Origin: Gammaproteobacteria bacterium
Lineage (GTDB): Bacteria > Pseudomonadota > Gammaproteobacteria > Pseudomonadales > Azotimanducaceae
DNA: 40,636 nt
Assembly (NCBI GenBank): GCA_024640825.1
Contig: JAHEEG010000011.1
Span: 9,988-50,623 of the forward strand
Reading direction: 5' to 3'
Position 1 is the stretch's first letter. Every line of letters begins with the position of its first letter. The position numbers were made by a program, and so were the translations under genes. Below are positions 31,078 through 39,520 of this stretch, piece after piece. The notes below the pieces were generated by a model. That model worked only from the letters and a program-made list of their open reading frames with translations. It was not told the origin of the DNA and searched no databases.

Positions 31078-32343
31078 TTAGTGCAGGTCGAACTCCAGCG
31101 GTAGATTCCATGGCTCGATGCGTATGGCGATGGGCGTTGGGTGAGTCCCGGGCTTGAACCGGGGATTCTTCATCACCTCCATCAGCATCTTTGTTCCGAT
31201 GATGGTTTCGGCTCGGGCCAGCTGATAGCCAACGCAGAAATGTTTACCAAGGCCAAAGCCGAGATGACTGGCTTTGCCATCCTGGTGGTAACCGGAGCGC
31301 AACTCTTTGCCGAAATAGAGATCTTCCCGGAACAGATCGAACCGGTCTGGATCTCCAAACACACGTTCGTCGCGGTTACCGCCGTAAATCGACAGCGATA
31401 CCAGCGCGCCGGCAGGAATAACCTGGTCGTACATAGGCACGTCGTTGATCGCCCGACGCATCTGACCGGCCGCAGGCGGGTGAATTCGCATCATTTCCGT
31501 GAAGGCGCGATCGAGCAGCTCCGGGTTTTGGCGGACGGCTTCCCACTGCTCTGGATTGGAAAGCAAGTGGTACCAGAGATTCGCGATGGCCTTATCCGTG
31601 GTTTCCGCGCCCGCCACCAGGATCAGGCTGGCGAAAGACTTGATCTCTTCCTTGGTCATGCGCTGGCCATCGACCTGCGCCACTGACAGTCGCGAGAGCA
31701 GGTCGTCACCTGGCTCAGCGGCGCGGGCGTCGATCAGCGGGTCGAGGTAAGCGTGATATTCGGCGTTCGCTTTGACGCCTCTGGCGCGCAGCTCCGGGCC
31801 ACCATTGATGCCGTTCATCATGGATGGGTACCACTCGTGGAACATCTCGTGGGCTTCCTGCGGTAGATCCAGCACGTCCAGAATCACGTTCAGTGGCAGG
31901 CGGGTTGCGAAGTCGTCCACGATATCGATCTCGCCGGTCTCGGCCGCTGTCTCTGCGATCCTGCGGGCATGCGTCGCCGTGAATTTCTCGATAAGCGCCA
32001 TAGCATTCTGCGCGACGACCGGCAGCAGCGCCTTTAGCTTCAGGCCGACGAACTCGGGGGCGACGATGTTTCGCAGCTTTGTGTGTTCGTTTCCGTCGTA
32101 TTCCATCAGCGTAGGCCCGAACACAGCCCCGATGGAAAGACCGTTGGGTGAGGCAGAAAAGTTTTCGGTGTCTTTAAACGCATTCACGACATCGTCGTAA
32201 CGGCTGATCATCCAGATGCCCGTTTGCGGAATCTCGTAGACCGGATGGTGATCGCGCAGCAGCTTCAGTGTGGGATATGGGTTGGCGGCATACTCGGCGC
32301 TGGTGAAGATTTCAGGGTCTATCTCGGGTCGGTTGGCTGCCAT
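31078..32343 (-). CDS. Cytochrome P450
   Basis: A 421-residue bacterial P450. The I-helix motif A-G-A-E-T is at 244-248, ExxR is E283-M-M-R286, and the heme loop L-G-F-G-L-G-K-H-F-C carries thiolate Cys370. The N-terminus (N-P-Y-P-T-L-K-L-L-R) and D-G-x-E-H-T-K-L-R are typical of soluble class I P450s related to those acting on steroids, terpenes and fatty acids. Unlike the P450 at 11802 it has the usual Glu-Thr pair. TAGGAGA precedes ATG 32343. It is 25 bp downstream of an SDR gene and 18 bp upstream of nnrS. Redox partners are not encoded nearby. Confidence 0.93.
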   Translation of the reverse strand: MAANRPEIDPEIFTSAEYAANPYPTLKLLRDHHPVYEIPQTGIWMISRYDDVVNAFKDTENFSASPNGLSIGAVFGPTLMEYDGNEHTKLRNIVAPEFVGLKLKALLPVVAQNAMALIEKFTATHARRIAETAAETGEIDIVDDFATRLPLNVILDVLDLPQEAHEMFHEWYPSMMNGINGGPELRARGVKANAEYHAYLDPLIDARAAEPGDDLLSRLSVAQVDGQRMTKEEIKSFASLILVAGAETTDKAIANLWYHLLSNPEQWEAVRQNPELLDRAFTEMMRIHPPAAGQMRRAINDVPMYDQVIPAGALVSLSIYGGNRDERVFGDPDRFDLFREDLYFGKELRSGYHQDGKASHLGFGLGKHFCVGYQLARAETIIGTKMLMEVMKNPRFKPGTHPTPIAIRIEPWNLPLEFDLH

Positions 32344-32368
32344 GCTCGTCTCCTAGTGGACGTTTACC

Positions 32369-33205
32369 CTACAGTATGTACGCGTCGCCGGAGGCGCGCA
32401 CGGTAATATCGCCGATGGAAACGCCCCACGGCTGGTTGATGGCGTAAACGATCTGGTCTGCCAGTTGTTCGGGTTCCAGCGCGTAGTATTCAACACTGTC
32501 AACGTCCGTATGCTCCGTGGGCAGTTCGCCGGCAGCGTGTGCCTGCATCATTTGCAGGTAACGGGGAGCGTTGTGACCCAGAATACCGACGATGGCTGCC
32601 TGATTGACGACACCCGAGCCCAGGCCCGTCGCCGGCACGCCGGTAGGCTTCACGATGGTTACCTTGATGCGACCCTGCGTTTCCATGCGCAGAGATTCGG
32701 AGAGAAAGTTCACCGCCGCCTTGGTCGCCCCGTACACGGCAGCCCCGACCACGGGGTAGTTCCCGTAGATGGAAGATATGTTGATGATGTGGCCGCGGCC
32801 CTGGTCAATCATCTGGTCATAGACGGCGATGATGCCGTTCAACACGCCCTTGATGTTGATATCGATACAACGGTCCCAGGCTGCGGCGGCCTCTGCATGA
32901 TCGGAATAGAATGCCAGCGGCATGACGCCGGCGTTGTTTATCATCACGTCGATCCTGCCGAATCGCGCCAGCGCGCTCCCCGTCAATCGCCTGACCTGAT
33001 CCAACTGCGTCACATCCGTCACCACCCCGTGGACAGAACCCGCTGCCTCGTCGATATCCCGGATAGTGGCTTGCAGCTGCGCCTCGTCGACGTCAGCGCA
33101 GACCACGTGGGCGCCCTGAGCCGCCGTTTTCTCGCTGACCAGCCTGCCAAAGCCGTTGGCTGCGCCTGTCACGATGATTACTTTGTCTTTGATGTGTTCC
33201 GGCAT
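32369..33205 (-). CDS. Short-chain dehydrogenase/reductase (SDR)
   Basis: A 278-residue classical SDR. The cofactor motif T-G-A-A-N-G-F-G is at 13-20, N-N-A-G at 90-93, and the catalytic residues are Ser144/145, Tyr158 and Lys162. Asp38 after the second strand (C-A-D-V-D) suggests NAD. The C-terminal extension (about 60 residues after the active site) could give a distinct substrate pocket. ATG 33205 is preceded by GGGGAA. It lies 25 bp before the P450, so hydroxylation by the P450 and oxidation by this enzyme form a plausible pair, repeating the P450-SDR arrangement at 11.8-13.8 kb. Confidence 0.92.
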   Translation of the reverse strand: MPEHIKDKVIIVTGAANGFGRLVSEKTAAQGAHVVCADVDEAQLQATIRDIDEAAGSVHGVVTDVTQLDQVRRLTGSALARFGRIDVMINNAGVMPLAFYSDHAEAAAAWDRCIDINIKGVLNGIIAVYDQMIDQGRGHIINISSIYGNYPVVGAAVYGATKAAVNFLSESLRMETQGRIKVTIVKPTGVPATGLGSGVVNQAAIVGILGHNAPRYLQMMQAHAAGELPTEHTDVDSVEYYALEPEQLADQIVYAINQPWGVSIGDITVRASGDAYIL

Positions 33206-33329
33206 GAATCAGATTCCCCGAAATGTGTGACTACTTGAAGCGTCAATGGGTGCAAAGAAGATAAACATGAGTTTCGGCTCGAGATTGAGGCGGACATTCA
33301 ACGGCCGATCGCCGCAACGCTGCTCGCGC

Positions 33330-34523
33330 TCAGGTTGCGGCCGGCTTGGCGGCTTCGTTCTGCTCGAGAATCAGCTGGCGAATGCGTCGCAGGGTCATCT
33401 CCAGATCAGAGATGTCGCTGGTTTCACTGGGCTCCTCGCCAAGGCGCGCTACCCTGCCACGAGACAGGACCTGCTGATGTAATCGGTTCATGGCGCGTCG
33501 CGGTACCCAGCAGCCGGCGGCAATCAGGCGATCGATCCACGGCCGGGGCCCGTGCAGGTCGGGGTATGTATCGCTGCCGTTTGCCAGCCGTGCCAGTCCG
33601 TTCATCAATCGGGTAGGCAACGTTTCGGGCAGCTCATACAGGGACACCTTCGCTCGGGTTGCGCAGGCTTCCGCGATCATCGAAGCGCTGTCGCCGGTTA
33701 CCACGATATGGTCGGCAGCCTGCAGAAACTCGGAATACGGATTTTGCGCTTTGGTTTCAGGGCGCCACAGAAAACCGATGTGCGGCGCGCGAACAGACTC
33801 CAGCAGAGCTTTGCCCGCTTCCGGATCCGAACGGGGGCTCGTGGTGATCATCAGCGACCCGCCGGTTTCGCGTGCCAGCGCGTCTACGCGGCTAGCCATG
33901 TCCACGGCAACGCTCCGGTCGAATCGGAAGTTGCCATTGCTGCCACCGACCATTACGGCGATGCGTGGTGACGGCAGATGTTCGATCGCGGAGACCCACC
34001 GGTCTGCGGACGGAACTTCCGCTGGCGCCGGAAGACGATTCAGGGGCAATGTATTCTGAAGCACGTTGGGCAGGTTAGGCAGTCGGTACTGGGGCGTGGT
34101 GACTACCAGATCAAACCAGTGGAGCGGCGCCCATGGCCTGCCCAGACAGATGAGCTTCGTGCGCCCTCTGGATTGTAATTTGACCCAGCGTGCTGCCGCG
34201 GAGCTGCGACCGCCGATGGTTACGACCATATCGGGCCAGGGAGGTTTGAACAGGTCAGCCTGTCCGGGACGTCCAGCTATCCTGCCAGTGATCCGATGAA
34301 TGACGACATCCCGCATTCTGAACAGAGGCGTTTTGAATTCGCATGGCCAACCGAGCGCGGCAACCAGATTTATCACCTGATTGTCGTCGCCTGCCCTCTC
34401 CTCAAGGATGGCCCAGACCTTCGGCAGGCCCGATGTGGTTTCGGCCTGTTCTGCCGACGCCTGGTCTGGCTGACGGAGTACCTCGGCAGGGCCTCTAATG
34501 TTCGAGAGTTGGGGCTGTGTCAC
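33330..34523 (-). CDS. ELM1-like protein (mitochondrial fission ELM1 / GtrOC family)
   Basis: A 397-residue protein with the hallmarks of the bacterial ELM1-like family: W-A-I-L-E-E-R-A-G-D-D-N-Q near residue 37, V-V-T-I-G-G-R-S-S-A near 100, A-V-M-V-G-G-S-N-G-N near 200, and V-V-T-G-D-S-A-S-M-I-A-E-A later. The pattern resembles a GT-B glycosyltransferase fold, and bacterial members usually sit with lipid A or surface-glycan genes. Start GTG 34523 has AGGAACAGG just upstream. It is last in the minus-strand glycan-decoration group, 286 bp after the FkbM gene. A glycosyltransferase-like role is inferred; not experimentally known. Confidence 0.85.
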   Translation of the reverse strand: MTQPQLSNIRGPAEVLRQPDQASAEQAETTSGLPKVWAILEERAGDDNQVINLVAALGWPCEFKTPLFRMRDVVIHRITGRIAGRPGQADLFKPPWPDMVVTIGGRSSAAARWVKLQSRGRTKLICLGRPWAPLHWFDLVVTTPQYRLPNLPNVLQNTLPLNRLPAPAEVPSADRWVSAIEHLPSPRIAVMVGGSNGNFRFDRSVAVDMASRVDALARETGGSLMITTSPRSDPEAGKALLESVRAPHIGFLWRPETKAQNPYSEFLQAADHIVVTGDSASMIAEACATRAKVSLYELPETLPTRLMNGLARLANGSDTYPDLHGPRPWIDRLIAAGCWVPRRAMNRLHQQVLSRGRVARLGEEPSETSDISDLEMTLRRIRQLILEQNEAAKPAAT

Positions 34524-34809
34524 GGCCTGTTCCTGTGCGTCTGGCCGGAGGAACCAAAGTAGGCGTCATCAGAGGGTGTCAGGCCTGTGAAGTAGGTTTT
34601 GCGCGCTGTGTCCTGCCTTCCTCGGCGAGCGGCCACTTGTCACAAGCCCTTTGCGACCTTTGATTGCAATACCTTAGCGCCTTCAGCCTGCAACTGCCAC
34701 CGTCTCGTTGGTCTCGGGACCCGCGCTTTTCTTGGATAGAGGCGCATAACCGGGCTCACTACCCCGTTCTGGTTCTGGCAGGTGACCGGTCTGAGGCGCC
34801 GGCGTCCGC
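34524..34809. other. 286-bp gap between ELM1-like and FkbM genes
   Basis: No supported gene and no strong hairpin. It probably carries the promoter of the ELM1-like gene, because the adjacent minus-strand genes are otherwise closely packed, but I could not identify promoter boxes with confidence. Confidence 0.4.
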
Positions 34810-35739
34810 TTACCAGTACAGCCGGCCGAAAACACGTTTTGCGCCTACCGAACCGTCCTCGCCGGTCGCGGGAAAAAAGGCCGCCAGGGCCTTCAGACCG
34901 CGTCGCATGGCCCGGCTTGGGATGGCCAGTTTGCGTGCGCAGAACTTCTCCACGTAGCGCGTGGCTTCGGTCACCCGGGTACCGGTCAATCCCGAACTTC
35001 GAAGCAGATGAAGAGAATAGTCCGGGAATCCGTAGATCATGGCGATGAATGCGGCCCGTTGCACGGCTGTCTCCCGCGCCGCCATTGCCATGATGCGCTC
35101 GAGGTCAGCAAAGTAGAGGGCATCGCCGAAAACCAGCCTGCCTTTGGCGTCCAGATGCTTACCCTGCGCATAGTGCCAGTGCCGCTTCGATAGGTCTTGC
35201 AGATGCATGCCACCCAGCCCGCGGACGAAGCCGTCGATGGCGCAGAAGTGGGGGTAGCCTTCGTACATCTCGTCGAAGCAGACCTCCACCTGCAGCGACA
35301 GCAGCTGATCGTCGAGCAGCTTTTTCCCACCCCGCAATATGTCGAGCTCTGCGCCCTGAACGTCGATCTTCACGGCGTCAATGCGCGGCAGCTCGCCGCG
35401 CGCGTACAGGGCATCCAGCGTGGTAGTAGTGACTTTCTGGGTGGCCACGGTGTGAAACCGTTCGGGTTTGGGGAACTGGTCCAGAAACGCCAGATTGGGC
35501 CGATAGATGGACGATTTCCCGGCGCCCCTGGCAATGTACAGCTCTCGGGAACCCTCGCTGTCTGCCAGCGCCACATTGAAGACGTGCGGATAGCGCGCCT
35601 TCAACCTGCGATATTCGGCTTCTTCGGGCTCTACGAGGACCGGCGTGATCTGGCCTTGCCAATGTTTCCAGGGCTCCTGCAAGCCGTAGCGCGCGCCTAT
35701 ATCCAGCAGGTTTACCTTGTCCTGCATCGGAAACTTCAT
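34810..35739 (-). CDS. FkbM-family methyltransferase
   Basis: A 309-residue SAM-dependent methyltransferase started at ATG 35739 (25 bp after the fusion gene's stop; ATG 35727 is an alternative). Motif I is L-L-D-I-G-A-R-Y-G near residue 11, the acidic V-E-P-E-E follows, and the FkbM motif is I-D-A-V-K-I-D-V-Q-G-A-E. FkbM enzymes O-methylate sugars or polyketide hydroxyls and are often found in surface-polysaccharide and lipid A clusters. Here it follows a dehydrogenase-dioxygenase fusion and a TylF-like methyltransferase, which supports decoration of a glycan or secreted metabolite. Confidence 0.88.
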   Translation of the reverse strand: MKFPMQDKVNLLDIGARYGLQEPWKHWQGQITPVLVEPEEAEYRRLKARYPHVFNVALADSEGSRELYIARGAGKSSIYRPNLAFLDQFPKPERFHTVATQKVTTTTLDALYARGELPRIDAVKIDVQGAELDILRGGKKLLDDQLLSLQVEVCFDEMYEGYPHFCAIDGFVRGLGGMHLQDLSKRHWHYAQGKHLDAKGRLVFGDALYFADLERIMAMAARETAVQRAAFIAMIYGFPDYSLHLLRSSGLTGTRVTEATRYVEKFCARKLAIPSRAMRRGLKALAAFFPATGEDGSVGAKRVFGRLYW

Positions 35740-35764
35740 GCCCGTCTGGCTTCTGGCATGCAGA

Positions 35765-37642
35765 TCAACCGGCCTGCGCCAGGTCGGTAGGGGTGGACGC
35801 TGCGTGGTTGGACTGACCGTTCCAGACAGCATTGTTGAATACCCGGTCGCTTGGTGCCACTTCCGAAGTCTGTATCGGTATGTACAGGTACTCTTCCTCG
35901 CATTCGAGGCCAGGCGGGGCGAACCGCATGTTGAGACCGGCGCGGCGGCGGTCCGAGTCGTTGGGGCTGCTGCCGTGGAGCAGCCAGCCGTGATAGATAA
36001 TAAATTCGCCGGGTTTGAGCACCACCGGCCTGGCGCGTTTCAGATCTGCCTCGCCCAGAGCGCCGGATTCGACGAGGCCCGATTTGATCTGCTTGTTGTA
36101 GTCACCGATCAGGGCGGCGTTGCTGCCGGGTATGATCTCGAGGCCGCCATTGCCCGGATCTATCTCGTCGATGCCCATCCATACCGCCAACGTGGGTACC
36201 GCCTTGCCGTCCGGCGTGAATCCGCCGTTGTGATCGCCCACATCCTGATGCCACGCCACCTCGGCTTTGCTACGCGGAAGCTTGACCACGTAGCGGGTTT
36301 TGAACAGAGAAAAGCGCGACCGTCCCATGACCTGCGCGACGCGGCGGATTACGGACGGGTGGGTGCAGACTTTGAACAGATCTGCCTCTTCGAGGTGCCG
36401 ATTACGACCCTTTTTAACCGGTACGATGAGCTGCTGCCAGTCGGCGTCGCAGCGAAAAGGTCCGACGTAGCCTTCCCGTTCGAATGTGTTGAGTTGCTCT
36501 TCCGTCAGGAGATACGCTTCTGGTAGCGGGCCTTGATTGCGTCGGGAGGCGCAGGCCTGCAGACTCTGCCAGCGTTCCGGTTGGGTCCAGAAAGCATCTT
36601 TCCGCCCGCCGTAGTAGGGCGCCAGAGCCTCGTCTAGCAGTTGGGCAGTACGCAATGCGGCATCGGCATTGTCGGTTGTCATCTTCCTGGAGATCGCCTC
36701 GGTCACCGCTGCCAGCATGTGTTCGTGCGGCCGTTCCACCTTGTCGAAATGGTAGGTTGTTCCGGTAGGTATTCCGAACCTGGCGCGCTGTTTGTTGAGC
36801 CAGCGCTGCGCCCGCGAGCGACTGAGCCGTGCTTTGGCGTTTTCGTCGAAATCGACCGTGATAGGTTTGTCGGTGGCGGTTCCCTGCAGGGTCATGCGCC
36901 CGCGTACACCGTCGATGATTAGCCGGTCGCCGGAATGGCTGGCTGCAAAGTTCCACAGCGCGGTGCCTGCGATACCCTCATCCGTCCGGAACGATAGAGC
37001 CACCGCGTCTTCGCTGGTGTTGCGAGGAATGGCGTTTGTCGTGCTTGCCCCGGTGAGTCGCAGCGCCCCGAACCAGAAGTCGAATAGATCAAGCATGTGG
37101 CAGGCCAGGGCGTAAAAGTTGCCGCCGCCGCTGACCGCAACGTCAGCCTCCCAGCCGCTCGATCGGTAGGGCTTGCTCATGCGGTAGTCGACGCTGACGA
37201 TCTGGCCCAGAACGCCGGAGTCGAGTATCTCTTTTACCTTCAGAAATCGCGGCAGGTGCCGGCGGTAGTAAGACACGTATAACGGCAAGCCTAGGTTCCG
37301 GAAGGCATCTCGCATCTTCGTGAATTCCACCAGAGAACGTCCGGCAGGCTTCTCTACCAGACAGGGTTTGCCAGCGTCGGCTGCTGCCAGGGCGAATTCC
37401 AGGTGATTGGCCGGCGGTGTGGCTACGTAGACGACGTCGACGTCAGGGTGTTGGATAACCGCGCTCGGGTCTGTAGTCCAATGCGCCGCTCCATGCCTGG
37501 CGGCAAACGCTTCCGCGCCTGCCGCATCCCGGCGCATGACGGAGACGAGTCGGCTTCCGGGAACGGCATTGAACGATGCGCCCGCCTTGCGATCTGCGAC
37601 ATCGCCGCAGCCGACGATGCCCCAGCCTACTGCCCTGGTCAT
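35765..37642 (-). CDS. Fusion of Gfo/Idh/MocA oxidoreductase and PhyH-type Fe(II)/2-oxoglutarate dioxygenase
   Basis: A 625-residue two-domain protein. Residues 1-345 are a Gfo/Idh/MocA dehydrogenase: the NAD(P) motif is G-I-V-G-C-G-D-V at 8-15, the E-K-P motif at 97-99, and the catalytic-type His182 in A-C-H-M-L-D-L. Residues about 375-600 are a phytanoyl-CoA dioxygenase domain: His465-x-Asp467 and distal His556 bind iron, with an Arg in R-R-R-A-G-L-N-M-R for 2-oxoglutarate. The protein could oxidise a sugar hydroxyl with the first domain and hydroxylate or oxidise the product with the second. Its ATG overlaps the upstream TylF-like stop (ATGA). The frame is continuous; each domain has its normal length, so it is a natural fusion and not an artefact of frame reading. 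Confidence 0.92.
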   Translation of the reverse strand: MTRAVGWGIVGCGDVADRKAGASFNAVPGSRLVSVMRRDAAGAEAFAARHGAAHWTTDPSAVIQHPDVDVVYVATPPANHLEFALAAADAGKPCLVEKPAGRSLVEFTKMRDAFRNLGLPLYVSYYRRHLPRFLKVKEILDSGVLGQIVSVDYRMSKPYRSSGWEADVAVSGGGNFYALACHMLDLFDFWFGALRLTGASTTNAIPRNTSEDAVALSFRTDEGIAGTALWNFAASHSGDRLIIDGVRGRMTLQGTATDKPITVDFDENAKARLSRSRAQRWLNKQRARFGIPTGTTYHFDKVERPHEHMLAAVTEAISRKMTTDNADAALRTAQLLDEALAPYYGGRKDAFWTQPERWQSLQACASRRNQGPLPEAYLLTEEQLNTFEREGYVGPFRCDADWQQLIVPVKKGRNRHLEEADLFKVCTHPSVIRRVAQVMGRSRFSLFKTRYVVKLPRSKAEVAWHQDVGDHNGGFTPDGKAVPTLAVWMGIDEIDPGNGGLEIIPGSNAALIGDYNKQIKSGLVESGALGEADLKRARPVVLKPGEFIIYHGWLLHGSSPNDSDRRRAGLNMRFAPPGLECEEEYLYIPIQTSEVAPSDRVFNNAVWNGQSNHAASTPTDLAQAG

Positions 37643-38412
37643 GCAGAAGCCCTCCGTTCTTTGTCTGTCTGACGTTTGATCACCAAGCCCTGTCCGGTAG
37701 GCAGATCCAGGACGATCTCGCTGGTTCCCGCGAAGTAATCCAGCGCGGCTTTGCGCGCTCCCGGACAGGTGGTCAGGCCATGATCGTCGAGCAGAATGAC
37801 GCCGCCGCCAACCAGCCGCGGATAGAAAAACGCGATGGAGTCACGGGTAGGTTCGAAAAGATCCACGTCGATGTGGACGAAGCGGAACAGCACATCTTCG
37901 AGGCCTTTGAAAGTCTCGGGTATCCAGCCGATTTTGAGCTCGGCCTGCGGGAACTGGGCTAGCGCCGCCTGGGCCAGGGTTCCGTCGTGCTTGAGGTCAC
38001 CGGCTTCCCAGCCCTTGGCGCCGGAAGCCATTCGGTCGATCTCGGCAGGCTCCGGCAGGCCGGAAAACGCGTCGAACCCGTAATGTCGATCGCCAGGTTC
38101 GTAAGTTTCGTCCAGCGCTTTGCAGATCAACGCCGAACCGACGCCTCGAGCGACCCCGCACTCGGCGGTGCTGCCGCGCAGTTCTCGGGTGTAGCGGGCG
38201 AACTCGATCAGCACGAACCGGCGATCGAGCTTGCGTACCTGCGGCCGTCGCATCGTGGGGTCATTGACCATATATGGCCGGTAAGGGTCCAGCCAGGATT
38301 GATCGGCAATCCACTGAATGTGGGATTTGTAGAGGTATCGGTCGCCCCACACGGCGACGCGTTCAACCAGTTTGTGCTGCAGCCGCCTGAACCGACTTTT
38401 TTCCGATCTCAT
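37639..38412 (-). CDS. TylF/MycF-like (macrocin O-methyltransferase family) methyltransferase
   Basis: A 257-residue protein started at ATG 38412; the alternative TTG at 38487 would add 25 residues of low-complexity sequence. Motifs are G-S-T-A-E-C-G-V-A-R-G-V-G near 80-92 (SAM binding), Y-G-F-D-A-F-S-G-L-P-E-P, V-H-I-D-V-D-L-F-E-P-T, and I-L-L-D-D-H-G. These fit TylF/MycF sugar O-methyltransferases, where the Asp residues bind magnesium. It would methylate a sugar hydroxyl. Its TGA overlaps the next gene's ATG, so it is translationally coupled to the dehydrogenase-dioxygenase fusion, and it diverges from the sulfotransferase at 38622. Confidence 0.88.
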   Translation of the reverse strand: MRSEKSRFRRLQHKLVERVAVWGDRYLYKSHIQWIADQSWLDPYRPYMVNDPTMRRPQVRKLDRRFVLIEFARYTRELRGSTAECGVARGVGSALICKALDETYEPGDRHYGFDAFSGLPEPAEIDRMASGAKGWEAGDLKHDGTLAQAALAQFPQAELKIGWIPETFKGLEDVLFRFVHIDVDLFEPTRDSIAFFYPRLVGGGVILLDDHGLTTCPGARKAALDYFAGTSEIVLDLPTGQGLVIKRQTDKERRASA

Positions 38413-38621
38413 GCTGCGACGTCGCCCGATAGGTGGGGAGGAATGGAATCTTCGCTCGCGGTCGGCATCCCGAGGCCCGCGCTTCAAGAGCTCTGGGCCT
38501 GAGATGGTACACGAGCGTCCTTGGGGCCGGCCAGCGGTTCGCGTCTTGCCGGCGGCTGGTTTGGCGTGGAGAGGTCCTATAAAATTTGCGCTGCTCAGTA
38601 CTCGTGCAACGATGGTTTCTC

Positions 38622-39509
38622 ATGCTTCAAAGGGTGTTCGAACACGCCTTCAAGGTGCTGCCGGTAGATCGGCGCTACACGGCGGAGCGGCGAGTGCGCG
38701 GCTGGTTCGATCTGCAGCGTTTGAAGCAGGCGGATTTCATCGTGGCCTCGTTCGGGAAGAGCGGCAGAACCTGGGTGCGGGTGATGGTCTCGCGCCTTTA
38801 TCAGCTCGAGAAAGGGCTTGCCGAAGGCAGCCTGCTGGAGTTCAGCAATTATCATCGCCTCGACCCATCGGTACCAAAGATCCTGTTCACCCATGATAAC
38901 TACCTGCGCGACTACACCCGAGACGGTGGATCCAAGCGCGCCTATCGGAACGAGCGCGTGGTTCTGCTGGTGCGTCATCCCGCGGATGTGGCGATGTCCC
39001 AGTATTTTCAGTGGAAGCATCGCATGCGACCTCATAAAGTCGCCCTCAATCAGTATCCGCCAGCGAATGGTGCGCTTTCGCCCTTCGAGTTCATGATGGG
39101 AAGCAGCGGCTTGCCCAAAGTTATCGAGTTCATGAACGAATGGATTCGCGGGGTCGATGAGGTGCGCGATGCCATGATTCTTCGCTACGAGGACATGCGC
39201 GCGGACACCGTCAAAGAACTCGGTCGCCTGGCCCGGTTTCTGGGCATCGAGGCTGAGCCGGAAATGCTGGAAGAAGTTGTGGAGTACGCGTCCGTCGAGA
39301 ACATGAAGAAGCGGGAAGCTGAAGCTCAATCTGACAGCGACCGGCTGCGCGCCGCCGATCCCGACAATCCTGACAGCTTCAAGACCCGCCGCGCCAAGGT
39401 GGGCGGATACCACGACTATTTCGATGCGGAACAGATTCGACAGATCGAGCAGCAGATTGCCGATACGCTGGATAAGCGTTTCGGCTACGCTCCCCCGCAA
39501 CCCGATTGA
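38622..39509 (+). CDS. Sulfotransferase (PAPS-dependent, Sulfotransfer_1 family)
   Basis: A 295-residue sulfotransferase from ATG 38622. The 5'-phosphosulfate-binding loop is F-G-K-S-G-R-T-W at 44-51 and the 3'-phosphate-binding segment is R-H-P-A-D-V-A-M-S-Q-Y-F starting near 118, followed by an R-Y-E-D-M-R-A-D segment, as in cytosolic-type enzymes. It moves a sulfo group from PAPS to a hydroxyl of a sugar, lipid or small molecule. It is divergent from the TylF-like methyltransferase and 11 bp before a GT8-like gene, fitting a set that both builds and decorates a glycan. Acceptor unknown. Confidence 0.9.
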   Translation: MLQRVFEHAFKVLPVDRRYTAERRVRGWFDLQRLKQADFIVASFGKSGRTWVRVMVSRLYQLEKGLAEGSLLEFSNYHRLDPSVPKILFTHDNYLRDYTRDGGSKRAYRNERVVLLVRHPADVAMSQYFQWKHRMRPHKVALNQYPPANGALSPFEFMMGSSGLPKVIEFMNEWIRGVDEVRDAMILRYEDMRADTVKELGRLARFLGIEAEPEMLEEVVEYASVENMKKREAEAQSDSDRLRAADPDNPDSFKTRRAKVGGYHDYFDAEQIRQIEQQIADTLDKRFGYAPPQPD

Positions 39510-39520
39510 GACCTGGATTC

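Noticed and set aside
32465-33238. Plus-strand open frame opposite the SDR
   Set aside because: Antisense shadow of a classical SDR with intact Tyr-Lys active site.
38595-39500. Minus-strand open frame opposite the sulfotransferase
   Set aside because: The sulfotransferase has both PAPS-binding motifs; the antisense frame looks like reverse translation of it.
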